Source: RGIG5327 sp045612485
GTDB lineage: Bacteria; Verrucomicrobiota; Lentisphaeria; Victivallales; UBA1829
NCBI GenBank assembly: GCA_045612485.1
Contig: JAZKZE010000122.1
Coordinates: 1-32,295, forward strand
Direction: 5' to 3'
DNA length: 32,295 nucleotides
In this document: in pieces, positions 1-6,687 of the stretch
How the letters are laid out: each line of letters starts with the position of its first letter
How positions within the stretch are numbered: position 1 is the first letter of the stretch
The notes under the pieces: model-generated
The model's database searches: none
What the model was told of the DNA's origin: nothing
What the model saw: only the letters and a program-made list of their open reading frames with translations
Position numbers and translations under genes: made by a program

Positions 1-99
1 TTTGGGGCTCTCTCCTGAAGGTTGCACAAAACAGGATAAAGAAGTATTTTTGAAAAAATCTGACAAAATCACTTTTTTAAAAGCAGATTTCTTTACGCA

Positions 100-138
100 C
101 ATAATTTTGTAAAAATATGCCATTTTTACAAAATTATG
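100..138. repeat. 17-bp perfect inverted repeat upstream of tRNA-Asn
   Basis: Arms 100-116 and 122-138 are exact reverse complements, separated by the 5-base spacer ATGCC. The arms are AT-rich and have no following T-tract, so this is not an obvious intrinsic terminator. It lies about 55 bp upstream of the tRNA-Asn -35 hexamer. It could be a protein-binding operator, or the processed end of a transcript entering from the left. The function is unknown. Confidence 0.75.
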
Positions 139-191
139 GGATAGTTGTGATGCAAAAAGCATAAAATATACACATTTTTTTATAAAACGAC

Positions 192-219
192 TTGAAAAAT
201 GAAAGAGAAGGTGTATATT
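192..219 (+). promoter_or_regulatory. Sigma70-type promoter of tRNA-Asn
   Basis: The -35 hexamer TTGAAA is at 192-197 and the -10 hexamer TATATT at 214-219, with a 16-base spacer. The tRNA begins 13 bases after the -10. The flanks (CGAC before the -35, AGAGAAG in the spacer, AGT after the -10) recur at the tRNA-Ala promoter at 18390-18417. Confidence 0.75.
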
Positions 220-232
220 AGTTATCATACGC

Positions 233-307
233 TCCGACATAGCTCAGCGGTAGAGTAGGTGGCTGTTAACCACTTGGTCGTAGGTTCGAATCCTACTGTC
301 GGAGCCA
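233..307 (+). tRNA. tRNA-Asn (anticodon GTT)
   Basis: A full cloverleaf can be folded. The acceptor stem pairs 233-239 (TCCGACA) with 297-303 (TGTCGGA), followed by discriminator G304 and a genome-encoded CCA at 305-307. The D-arm carries AGCTCAGCGGTAGAGT. The anticodon loop is CTGTTAA with GTT at 265-267. The T-loop is GGTTCGAATCC. GTT reads AAC and AAU codons. It has its own promoter at 192-219 and its own terminator at 325-360, so it is a single-gene unit. Confidence 0.97.
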
Positions 308-324
308 TTTTTATTTTAAAACAG

Positions 325-360
325 AAAAATCAGCAGGAATTTCTTTCTGCTGATTTTTTT
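325..360 (+). terminator. Intrinsic terminator of tRNA-Asn
   Basis: Stem AAATCAGCAG (327-336) pairs with CTGCTGATTT (347-356) around a 10-base loop and runs into a T-tract ending at 360. It lies 18 bases after the tRNA CCA end. Confidence 0.85.
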
Positions 361-514
361 ATCTCCTGCTTGAAGCAGCCAACAGAGCAGACGGCGGGAA
401 ATACCGCCAATGGAGAAATAGATTTTCTTCCTGTATCCAACCAGGATTTATAAGCTGAAGTTTTCCGTCTGACAAGTCCGGCAAATACTGATCTACTGTA
501 TTCTTCCGGATGCC

Positions 515-1165
515 TTAAAAAAGTTCCCCCTGTTCAAAGCCCTGTTCAAGCAGGATCCTCTGTACCGGAGCGTAACTCATTCTGTGCAGACGGCAGGGAC
601 CGTATTTTTTCAACGCCTCATCGTGCATCTTTGTGCAATACCCTTTATGGATCTCAAATCCGTACTGGGGAAACTCTTCCGCCGCCTTCACCATCACCAG
701 ATCCCTGTGGGTCTTGGCAAGAATACTTGCCGCTGCGATACTGGCAGAAAGAGAATCTCCTTTGATCAGGTTCTGTGAAGGCACAGGAAGCCCCTTTACC
801 GGATTTCCGTCCACAAGTACGGTTTGGAGCTCTTTCAATGCTCCAGATGCCTCCGCCATGGCTTTCCAGGTTGCCTTGAGAATATTGATGCAGTCGATCT
901 CATTGGCATCCACCTCCGCCACGGCATAACGCACTGACTCTTCCGCAAGCAGTCTTGCCCGCAGTTCCATCCTCTGATTGTGGGAGAGTTTCTTGGAATC
1001 ATTCAAGCCGGCAGGGATCTTCCCCGGGTCAGTAAAGATCACACATGCCGCCACCACCGGTCCCGCCATACAGCCTCTGCCCGCCTCATCTATGCCGCCC
1101 ACAAAAGAAAAACCCCTTCCCCATAAGGATTTTTCATGGGAAAGGAGTTTATCTTCGTATGACAT
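515..1165 (-). CDS. rnhB: Ribonuclease HII
   Basis: RNase HII cleaves the RNA strand of RNA/DNA hybrids and starts removal of single ribonucleotides misincorporated in DNA. The 216-residue product is of normal family length. The hallmark GIDEAGRG lies at residues 24-31 with the catalytic Asp26 and Glu27. The NDSKKLS motif and the later ASILAKTHRD motif give further active-site and substrate-binding residues. The frame stays open upstream into rplS, but homology starts near MSYEDKLL. An alternative ATG at 1210 sits one base after the rplS stop and would add 15 residues; neither start has a convincing ribosome-binding site. This is the last gene of the rpsP-khpA-trmD-rplS-rnhB operon, and rplS and rnhB are neighbours in many bacteria. 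Confidence 0.95.
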   Translation of the reverse strand: MSYEDKLLSHEKSLWGRGFSFVGGIDEAGRGCMAGPVVAACVIFTDPGKIPAGLNDSKKLSHNQRMELRARLLAEESVRYAVAEVDANEIDCINILKATWKAMAEASGALKELQTVLVDGNPVKGLPVPSQNLIKGDSLSASIAAASILAKTHRDLVMVKAAEEFPQYGFEIHKGYCTKMHDEALKKYGPCRLHRMSYAPVQRILLEQGFEQGELF

Positions 1166-1211
1166 ATAAACGGCAGAACCGTTACTGTCATTGTTTATAC
1201 GCTTTGACATC

Positions 1212-1574
1212 TTATTTGTCAACAGGCACAAACTTTTTCTCTTTGACCTTGGCACTTTTGCCGATCTTGTCGCGCAGATAGTAGAGTTTTGCACGACGGA
1301 CGCGGCCTTTGCGGTCAACAACGATCTTGTCGATACGGGGGCTGTGGACAGGGAAGATCTTTTCCACGCCGATACCGAAAGAAACACGGCGGACAGTGAA
1401 CATTTCACGGATTCCGCTGCCCTTTCTGGCAATGACTACACCGGTGAAAAGCTGGATACGTTCGGTGGAGCCTTCCACGATCTTGTTGTAAACCTTCACA
1501 GTATCACCGATCTCGAATTCGGGAACGTTGTTGGTGCACTGTGCCTTTTCGATTTTGTCAATCACAGGGTTCAT
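1212..1574 (-). CDS. rplS: 50S ribosomal protein L19 (bL19)
   Basis: bL19 is a large-subunit protein near the 30S interface, contacting 16S/23S rRNA bridges. The 120-residue product matches the family length (about 115-120). It shows the typical GDTVKVYNKIVEGSTERIQ stretch, the FTGVVIARKGSGI segment and a basic C-terminal RVRRAKLYYLRD region. The start has a clear GGAGG about 6 bases upstream. The ATG overlaps the trmD stop codon in an ATGA junction (1571-1574), which points to translational coupling. The gene has no TTA, CTA or TCA codons, as expected of a highly expressed ribosomal gene. Confidence 0.98.
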   Translation of the reverse strand: MNPVIDKIEKAQCTNNVPEFEIGDTVKVYNKIVEGSTERIQLFTGVVIARKGSGIREMFTVRRVSFGIGVEKIFPVHSPRIDKIVVDRKGRVRRAKLYYLRDKIGKSAKVKEKKFVPVDK

Positions 1575-2281
1575 TTTATTCCTCCGTTTTTATGTTGATT
1601 TTCAATTTTCTCCATGATGTCGGGTCTTGTTCTGAGGGTCTCTTTGACCGCCTGTTCCCGCTTCCACTTTTCGATCTTCCCGTGATCTCCGGAAATCAGG
1701 ATCTCCGGAACATCCCAGGAACGGAACCGGGCCGGTCTGGTATACTGGGGATATTCCAGCACACCATCTTCCGTGGAAAAGGACTCATCTTCGCCCGATT
1801 CCCCGCAGCCCAATGCTCCGGGAAGAAGTCTTGTCACCGCGTCACAGATTACCATTGCCGGGAGATTCCCGCTGGTCAGAATGTAATCCCCGATGGAGAC
1901 TTCCACATCCGCCAGATGTTCTCTTACGCGTTCATCCACTCCTTCATAGTGGCCGCAAATTATGATCAAATGATCCTCGTTGGTCAACTCCTTCGCCATT
2001 TTCTGGTCGAATTTCACACCTCTGGGTCCGGTAAGTATGACCTTCGTATTTTCTTTCCTCAGGGCTTCCACCGCCTCAAACAACGGTTCCGGTTTCATCA
2101 GCATACCGGGACCGCCGCCGAAAGGCTTATCATCCACCGTCTGGTGACGGTCATGTGTATAATCCCTCAGGTTTACAGCATTGATCTCCACGATCCCGTT
2201 TTTCACAGCCCTTCCCACAATACTGGAGGAAAGAGGTCCGAAAAATATATCGGGAAAGAGAGTAATTATGTCAATGTGCAA
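1571..2281 (-). CDS. trmD: tRNA (guanine-N1-)-methyltransferase TrmD
   Basis: TrmD methylates N1 of G37 next to the anticodon in tRNAs reading CUN, CCN and CGG codons, using S-adenosylmethionine, and so prevents +1 frameshifting. The 236-residue product begins with the family signature IDIITLFPDIF and contains GGGPGML, HYEGVDERV and the knot segment IGDYILTSGNLPAM, typical of the SPOUT trefoil-knot fold. The start is a TTG at 2279-2281, two bases after the khpA stop. There is no nearer ATG in the frame, and TTG is the only codon that restores the conserved N-terminus. An AGGTGG about 12 bases upstream may serve as ribosome-binding site. It overlaps rplS by four bases. rimM, which often sits just upstream, is absent. 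Confidence 0.97.
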   Translation of the reverse strand: MHIDIITLFPDIFFGPLSSSIVGRAVKNGIVEINAVNLRDYTHDRHQTVDDKPFGGGPGMLMKPEPLFEAVEALRKENTKVILTGPRGVKFDQKMAKELTNEDHLIIICGHYEGVDERVREHLADVEVSIGDYILTSGNLPAMVICDAVTRLLPGALGCGESGEDESFSTEDGVLEYPQYTRPARFRSWDVPEILISGDHGKIEKWKREQAVKETLRTRPDIMEKIENQHKNGGIK

Positions 2282-2283
2282 GC

Positions 2284-2649
2284 TCAGTCCGCCACCTCAA
2301 CACTGACCCTGTCCTGCATTCTTCCGGCAGCACCAGCCACCAGAGCCCGCAGAGCAATGATCGTTTTTCCTTTTTTTCCGATAATCTTGCCGGTATCATC
2401 TTTCCGGCAGGTAATACGGATCGTTTTGGCACTGTTCTCAACGACAGTTTCCACTTTGACTTCTTCCGGGGCATCCACGAGATTCTTCACAACGTAAGAA
2501 ACAAAGTCTTCCAGATCGCTGAGCTTTACTGTACTTGCCGCTTCCTTCTTTTCAGAAGCGCAGCAGCAGCTTTTGCCGTGTTCTTCCTTGCTGACTTCCG
2601 CAGATTTTTTATCTGAGGAAAACAGCTTCTTGATTGCATCAAACAGCAT
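2284..2649 (-). CDS. khpA: KH-domain RNA-binding protein KhpA with Cys-rich N-terminal extension
   Basis: KhpA (YlqC/DUF1876-like) is a small KH-domain RNA-binding protein, linked in Firmicutes to cell elongation and sRNA binding, and commonly encoded after rpsP. The C-terminal part from about residue 43 fits the family. It has the KH GxxG loop in GKIIGKKGKTI, followed by ALRALVAGAAG. Family members are usually near 76-85 residues. This one is 121, because of a lysine/serine-rich N-terminal extension carrying His24 and three adjacent cysteines at 28-30. A GGAG precedes the ATG. The 2-base gap to trmD indicates co-transcription and coupling. The role of the extension is unknown; metal binding or a redox switch is conceivable. 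Confidence 0.9.
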   Translation of the reverse strand: MLFDAIKKLFSSDKKSAEVSKEEHGKSCCCASEKKEAASTVKLSDLEDFVSYVVKNLVDAPEEVKVETVVENSAKTIRITCRKDDTGKIIGKKGKTIIALRALVAGAAGRMQDRVSVEVAD

Positions 2650-2765
2650 TTTTGCTCTCCAGATAAGCTACACAAAAGAGAGCTGATATGAGACATATGC
2701 TGACAGCACATTCGATTCGTCACCGGCCGTCAAACATCTGTTCCTCCCTTACAGGGACAATATTC

Positions 2766-3077
2766 TTATGCCTCAGCAGCTTCTGTGTCAGCCTTGAAAT
2801 TCTTTTTCTTGGTGTAGGGATCCGCAACGCCACGGACTTTGGATTTGCCTTCTTTGGCGCGTTTGTAGATGTCTGCTACAGTTTCGGACATCTGGGCACC
2901 CTTGGAAATCCAGTATTCCACTCTTTCCACATCAATTTTTTCATTGCTCTGACGGGGATCATAGAATCCCACTTCTTCAACCATGTAGCCATCACGGGAG
3001 GAACGGATGTCGCAAACTACGACTCTGAAACTGATCCAGTTCTTTCCGCCTGTCTTTTTCAGTCTGATTCTGACCAT
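2766..3077 (-). CDS. rpsP: 30S ribosomal protein S16 (bS16)
   Basis: bS16 is a small-subunit assembly protein binding the 5' domain of 16S rRNA. The 103-residue product starts with the canonical MVRIRLKKTGGK and contains the conserved RDGYMVEEVGFYDP stretch and the YWISKGAQMSETV segment. The C-terminal tail is Lys/Ala/Glu-rich, as is common. It is the first gene of the operon, with an AAGGTG ribosome-binding site and a leader of about 114 bases from the promoter at 3198-3225. The 116-base gap to khpA (2650-2765) holds no gene and no clear terminator. Confidence 0.98.
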   Translation of the reverse strand: MVRIRLKKTGGKNWISFRVVVCDIRSSRDGYMVEEVGFYDPRQSNEKIDVERVEYWISKGAQMSETVADIYKRAKEGKSKVRGVADPYTKKKNFKADTEAAEA

Positions 3078-3197
3078 TTTCGGTTCACCTTACTGACTTT
3101 TATTTGTTTTTGTTACTTTTCCGGAATCTTCCGGGTCGATTCTTTTTTACTTGCCGTCAAACATATTTTATCATTTTTTTGTACGGTAAGATTCAAT

Positions 3198-3225
3198 AAT
3201 ATACACCGGAAATGAAATTTTTCAA
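3198..3225 (-). promoter_or_regulatory. Sigma70-type promoter of the rpsP operon
   Basis: On the minus strand the -35 TTGAAA is at 3225-3220 and the -10 TATATT at 3203-3198, with a 16-base spacer. It matches the tRNA promoter form in this window. Confidence 0.75.
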
Positions 3226-3308
3226 ATCATTTTTCATTTTTTTCCTGTATTCCCCCCTTTTTCAGTATATTTTTCCCCAATAAGAAGGATTTTTCTTTCC
3301 ACCTGGGA

Positions 3309-3336
3309 TTGAAAAAATATTTCTTCATAGTAAATT
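3309..3336 (+). promoter_or_regulatory. Probable promoter of nagA
   Basis: TTGAAA at 3309-3314 and TAAATT at 3331-3336 are separated by 16 bases. The inferred start site lies about 50 bases before the nagA ATG. Confidence 0.55.
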
Positions 3337-3391
3337 ATTAAGGCAAAATGTAAAATCTGAAATTTCAGAAAAAGCAAAGGAGCATTTAACT

Positions 3392-4543
3392 ATGACACAA
3401 CTTTTCACCAACTGCCGTCTGGTCTCTCCCGGTGTGGATCTGACCGGTGCCGCGATCCTCGTCAGAGATGATAAAGTCCAGCAGGTATTTACCGCAGGCG
3501 ACACTCTGCCCGGAGCTGACAAAGTCATTGATCTTGCCGGAAACATGATCGTTTCCGGATTCATTGACGTACACTGTCACGGAAAAAGCGGTATGGATTT
3601 CTGCGACGCAACAGATGAAGCCATGACCGTGCTTGCCAAAGATAAACTTGCTGAAGGTGTGACTTCCTATCTGCCCACCACTCTCACTCTTCCTGAAGAT
3701 CAGCTTGCAGCCGCCCTCAAAACTGCGGCAGATTATGTTGCTTCCGGAGCTGAAGGAGTAAAAGTTCCCGGCGTACATCTGGAAGGACCTTTCATCAACC
3801 CCAAATGTCTGGGTGCCCAGAATCCCGACTATGTGGTTGCCCCCGATATGGAAATGGTGAAAAGACTCAATGCCATTTTCCCTGTGAAAAAAGTTTCCTA
3901 TGCCGTGGAAATGGAAGGCGGCGCCCGTTTTGCCTCCGATCTTATTTCCATGGGGATCACCCCCTCCTGCGTTCACAGTGCCGCAACCTATGCACAGTTC
4001 CTTGCCGCTTACGATCACGGCATGCGGAACCTTTCCCACTTCTGCAACCAGATGACCGCACTTCACCACAGGGATATCGGTCTTGTGGGAGCCGGTTTCG
4101 CTAACAAGGATGTTTCCATTGAGTTCATCTGCGACAAACTGCATATCTGCCCTGATATGATCCGTCTTACCTTTGCCATCAAAGGCTGTGAAGGCATCCA
4201 GCTGATCACAGACGCCATGCGTGCTGCCGGACTGCCTGACGGCAAATCTTCTCTGGGCGGACTTCCCGTTATCGTGAAAAACGGCGAAGCCAGACTGGAA
4301 TCCAATGGCGCACTTGCCGGAAGTACACTCCAGCTGAACAAGGCATTGAAAAATGTTTACGAGGTGACCGGTCTTCCCCTCAAGGATATTATCCGCTGTA
4401 CCTCTTACAATCAGGCACAGGCACTCAATCTTCCCCTCCTGGGCAAGATCGAACACGGTTACTTTGCCGACCTTACCGTCCTTGATGCCGACTTCAATGT
4501 AAAACAGGTCTATGTAAACGGCGAATGTCGTTTTACTGCATAA
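3392..4543 (+). CDS. nagA: N-acetylglucosamine-6-phosphate deacetylase
   Basis: NagA removes the acetyl group of GlcNAc-6-phosphate to give glucosamine-6-phosphate in the cytosol, feeding amino sugars from glycans or cell-wall recycling into glycolysis. The 383-residue product has the amidohydrolase order of metal and catalytic residues: DVHCHG (His61, His63), HLEGPF (Glu131), HSAATY (His195), SHFCNQM (His216) and ITDAM (Asp274, catalytic). The C-terminal KIEHGYFADLTVLD closes the small beta-sandwich domain. AAAGGAG lies 10 bases before the ATG. No nagB or PTS gene is adjacent. It is monocistronic, with its own promoter and a strong terminator at 4570-4608. It contains no TTA, CTA or TCA codons, suggesting high expression. 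Confidence 0.96.
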   Translation: MTQLFTNCRLVSPGVDLTGAAILVRDDKVQQVFTAGDTLPGADKVIDLAGNMIVSGFIDVHCHGKSGMDFCDATDEAMTVLAKDKLAEGVTSYLPTTLTLPEDQLAAALKTAADYVASGAEGVKVPGVHLEGPFINPKCLGAQNPDYVVAPDMEMVKRLNAIFPVKKVSYAVEMEGGARFASDLISMGITPSCVHSAATYAQFLAAYDHGMRNLSHFCNQMTALHHRDIGLVGAGFANKDVSIEFICDKLHICPDMIRLTFAIKGCEGIQLITDAMRAAGLPDGKSSLGGLPVIVKNGEARLESNGALAGSTLQLNKALKNVYEVTGLPLKDIIRCTSYNQAQALNLPLLGKIEHGYFADLTVLDADFNVKQVYVNGECRFTA

Positions 4544-4569
4544 GCACGGCTGTTTTTTCACGTTTTACC

Positions 4570-4608
4570 GATCCCGTTTCCTTTCCGGAGGAACCGGGAT
4601 CTTTTTTT
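4570..4608 (+). terminator. Intrinsic terminator of nagA
   Basis: A 13-bp stem with one mismatch starts at GATCCCG (4570-4576) and ends at CGGGATC (4595-4601). It is followed by seven Ts (4602-4608). Confidence 0.9.
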
Positions 4609-4650
4609 ATGAAAAAAATCAAAAAATCCCCGCCTTTTTCCTCTCGGTAC

Positions 4651-4679
4651 TTGAGATAACATTAAAAATGTGTTACATT
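4651..4679 (+). promoter_or_regulatory. Promoter of the chorismate mutase-glycosyltransferase unit
   Basis: TTGAGA at 4651-4656 and TACATT at 4674-4679 have a 17-base spacer. The inferred start site is about 25 bases before the ATG at 4710. Confidence 0.65.
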
Positions 4680-4709
4680 AATAGCAGAGAAATATCCCGG
4701 AGGCAGATA

Positions 4710-5603
4710 ATGAATGAAACACTTGATGAATTGCGTAAAAAAATAGATTCCCTTGATACCCAGATCGTAAACCTTCTCAATGAGCGTTACAGAACCGTAC
4801 AGAAGGTGGGTGAGTTCAAAAAAGGGGCTGCCAGTGCAATCTATGTGCCGGAACGGGAACGGAAAGTATATGAAAAAGTAAGCAGACTCAACAATGGTCC
4901 CATGAAAGATGTAACTCTTTTTGCCATCTACCGTGAGATCATGTCCGGAGCATTGGCTCTGGAACAGGGGTTGCGTATAGCCTATTTCGGTTCAGAGGGA
5001 GCCTGTACCCATATTGCAGCCGTGACAAAATTCGGCAACAGCGTGCTGTACAAGCCGGAACAATCCGTAAAATCCATTCTGGAAGATGTGCTTTCCGGAA
5101 GATGCGATTACGGATGTATGCCGGAAAATGTACTTCTGGAAGCTATGGATGATTCTGGCCTTGCCTGGTTTTCCTCCGGAAGATTGAGTATCTGTGCAGA
5201 GATCTGCGGTAAATCCATCTCTATATCCGATACAGCCTCCTCCCTTCCGAAATATTTTGTCATCGGCAATCAGAGTACCGGAGCAACAGGCAATGACAAG
5301 ACCAGTATCTTTTTTGCTCTTCCGGATGAACCCGGAGCCTTGTTCCATGTCCTTCTCCCCTTCAAAGATGAACAGACCTCCCTGCATATTGCCGGAAGCT
5401 GTCCCGCCGGAAAAAATGGGGAAAAAAGTTACTTCTTCCTTCTGGATCTGGAAGGACATTGTGAAGAGGAAAAGGTTCAGAGGATCATGAAAAAACTCCG
5501 TTTTGTCACATCCTCCCTCACCTGTCTCGGCAGCTATCCTGCGGGGATAGCACCGGATTTCAAAGATCTTCTTTCCGCAAGGGCGGAAACACATAAAGCA
5601 TAA
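4710..5603 (+). CDS. pheA: Chorismate mutase with shortened prephenate dehydratase domain and ACT domain
   Basis: The 297-residue product has the layout of a bifunctional P-protein for phenylalanine synthesis. Residues 1-85 form an AroQ-type chorismate mutase (LRKKID, NERYRTV, PERERK with Arg/Lys/Glu at the usual active-site places). Residues 88-173 match the first lobe of prephenate dehydratase (AYFGSEGACTHIAA, then a CDYGCMPEN segment). Residues 197-285 form an ACT regulatory domain (KTSIFFALPDEPGALF). About 80-90 residues of the second dehydratase lobe are missing. The place of the catalytic TRF motif reads PKYF, and the ACT ESRP motif reads GSCP. Mutase activity is likely; dehydratase activity and Phe feedback are doubtful. 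The start at 4710 follows GGAGG by 6 bases. The frame is open 14 codons upstream without a ribosome-binding site. Confidence 0.85.
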   Translation: MNETLDELRKKIDSLDTQIVNLLNERYRTVQKVGEFKKGAASAIYVPERERKVYEKVSRLNNGPMKDVTLFAIYREIMSGALALEQGLRIAYFGSEGACTHIAAVTKFGNSVLYKPEQSVKSILEDVLSGRCDYGCMPENVLLEAMDDSGLAWFSSGRLSICAEICGKSISISDTASSLPKYFVIGNQSTGATGNDKTSIFFALPDEPGALFHVLLPFKDEQTSLHIAGSCPAGKNGEKSYFFLLDLEGHCEEEKVQRIMKKLRFVTSSLTCLGSYPAGIAPDFKDLLSARAETHKA

Positions 5604-5625
5604 ATGGTTATTCCGGGGAAATTTT

Positions 5626-6612
5626 ATGGCAAAGATCTCGGCAGCAATAGCAGCATACTGCGGTGAAAAATATATTCTGCGACAGCTGGAAAGTCTTTTC
5701 CGCCAGACAGTAAAGATCCATGAGATCATCATCTGTGATGATTCCCCCACCGATACCATGTATAACATTGTTTCCTCCATTATTCCGGAAGCCCCCTGTA
5801 CGGTAAAAATATACAGGAACGAAAAGACTCTCGGTCCTACACAGAATTTTGCAAAAGCCATAAGTTATTGTACCGGGGATCTGATTTTTCTCTGCGATCA
5901 GGATGATGTATGGAAAGAAGACAAAGTACAAAAACTTGCCGCCGTTCTGAAAAATGATCCGCAAACGGATGTGGTATTCTGCAACAGCTGTGTTGTGGAT
6001 GAAAATCTGAAACCTCTGGGATACAGCACCACAGATATTGTAAAATTTTCTGCGGAAAAAGCCGCAGATCTCCATAAAGGAAAAGGAATACTGCATTTAT
6101 TGCGTACCCCTATGCTGTACGGGCATAATATAGCCATGAAACGCTCTTTTCTTCCTCTCCTTCTGCCCATACCGGAAAATCTTCCCTCCTATGATCTTTT
6201 CATTGCGGAACTGTGTGCAGGAAGAGGCAGACTGGATTGTGTGTATGAAGATCTTACCTTACATTGCCGTCACGGGGAGAATCAGTCCATCCAGAAAAAA
6301 CCCGGCGGGATCTTCAGAAGACTATTTGCCCTTCTTTCCAAAAAACACCATGGAAAAGATACGGAAATCTATGATTCCTTCATTCATGCCGATGCCGCTT
6401 ATGAAAGGCTGAAAACATTTTCGGAAAAAGAGGATTTCTTCTGTCCGGAAGAAAATATGCTGCTTCTGAAAAAATCTGTTGAATATTACAGAACAAGACT
6501 GGCACTTACGGCAAAACCCCGTTTTCTGCGGCCCTTTTTCCTCTTTACGGTAAGGGGCTATTTCACCATGGGATACGGCTTGCGTTCCATTATCCGGGAT
6601 CTGCTTTTCTGA
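5626..6612 (+). CDS. Family 2 glycosyltransferase (rhamnosyltransferase-like)
   Basis: This 328-residue protein has a GT2 (GT-A fold) domain in its first 220 residues. It starts with ISAAIAAYCGEKYILRQLES, has IIICDDSPTD for nucleotide-sugar contact, and DQDDVW at residues 91-96 as the metal-binding and catalytic region. Proteins with DQDDVW usually transfer rhamnose or related sugars onto O-antigen or capsule chains, using a dTDP- or UDP-sugar at the cytoplasmic face. The C-terminal 100 residues are basic and aromatic with a hydrophobic end, suggesting peripheral membrane contact. The ATG follows the upstream gene by 22 bases with a GGGGA ribosome-binding site, so the two are probably co-transcribed. 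No other surface-polysaccharide genes are adjacent. Donor and acceptor cannot be told from sequence. Confidence 0.88.
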   Translation: MAKISAAIAAYCGEKYILRQLESLFRQTVKIHEIIICDDSPTDTMYNIVSSIIPEAPCTVKIYRNEKTLGPTQNFAKAISYCTGDLIFLCDQDDVWKEDKVQKLAAVLKNDPQTDVVFCNSCVVDENLKPLGYSTTDIVKFSAEKAADLHKGKGILHLLRTPMLYGHNIAMKRSFLPLLLPIPENLPSYDLFIAELCAGRGRLDCVYEDLTLHCRHGENQSIQKKPGGIFRRLFALLSKKHHGKDTEIYDSFIHADAAYERLKTFSEKEDFFCPEENMLLLKKSVEYYRTRLALTAKPRFLRPFFLFTVRGYFTMGYGLRSIIRDLLF

Positions 6613-6623
6613 CCGTTGGACAA

Positions 6624-6665
6624 AACAAAAAAAGGCTGTCCGCCTCATTTTCTGAAGGGACAGCC
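6624..6665 (-). terminator. Intrinsic terminator of the DUF4838/pseudopilin unit
   Basis: GGCTGTCC (6634-6641) pairs with GGACAGCC (6658-6665). On the minus strand the stem is followed by a run of seven Ts, then GTTTTG. It lies 22 bases past the stop of the minus-strand gene at 6688, and may also stop plus-strand transcripts from 6612. Confidence 0.8.
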
Positions 6666-6687
6666 GTAAATCAAGTTTTACAGAAAC

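Larger units (their letters stand above)
3078..3391. other. Divergent intergenic region rpsP/nagA
   Basis: There is no gene here. It holds back-to-back promoters for rpsP (minus, 3198-3225) and nagA (plus, 3309-3336). In the rpsP leader a small inverted repeat, CCGGAA-TC-TTCCGG, lies at 3121-3134 and could be a leader hairpin; no function can be assigned. Confidence 0.6.

Noticed and set aside
393..408. GGCGG-GAAATA-CCGCC hairpin as terminator of the rnhB operon
   Set aside because: The stem is only five base pairs and has no T-tract on the minus strand. It lies over 100 bases past the stop. It was not called.
515..1432. Longer form of RNase HII starting inside rplS
   Set aside because: The extra 89 residues are out-of-frame rplS sequence without RNase HII similarity. 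The family N-terminus begins near residue 90 of that frame.
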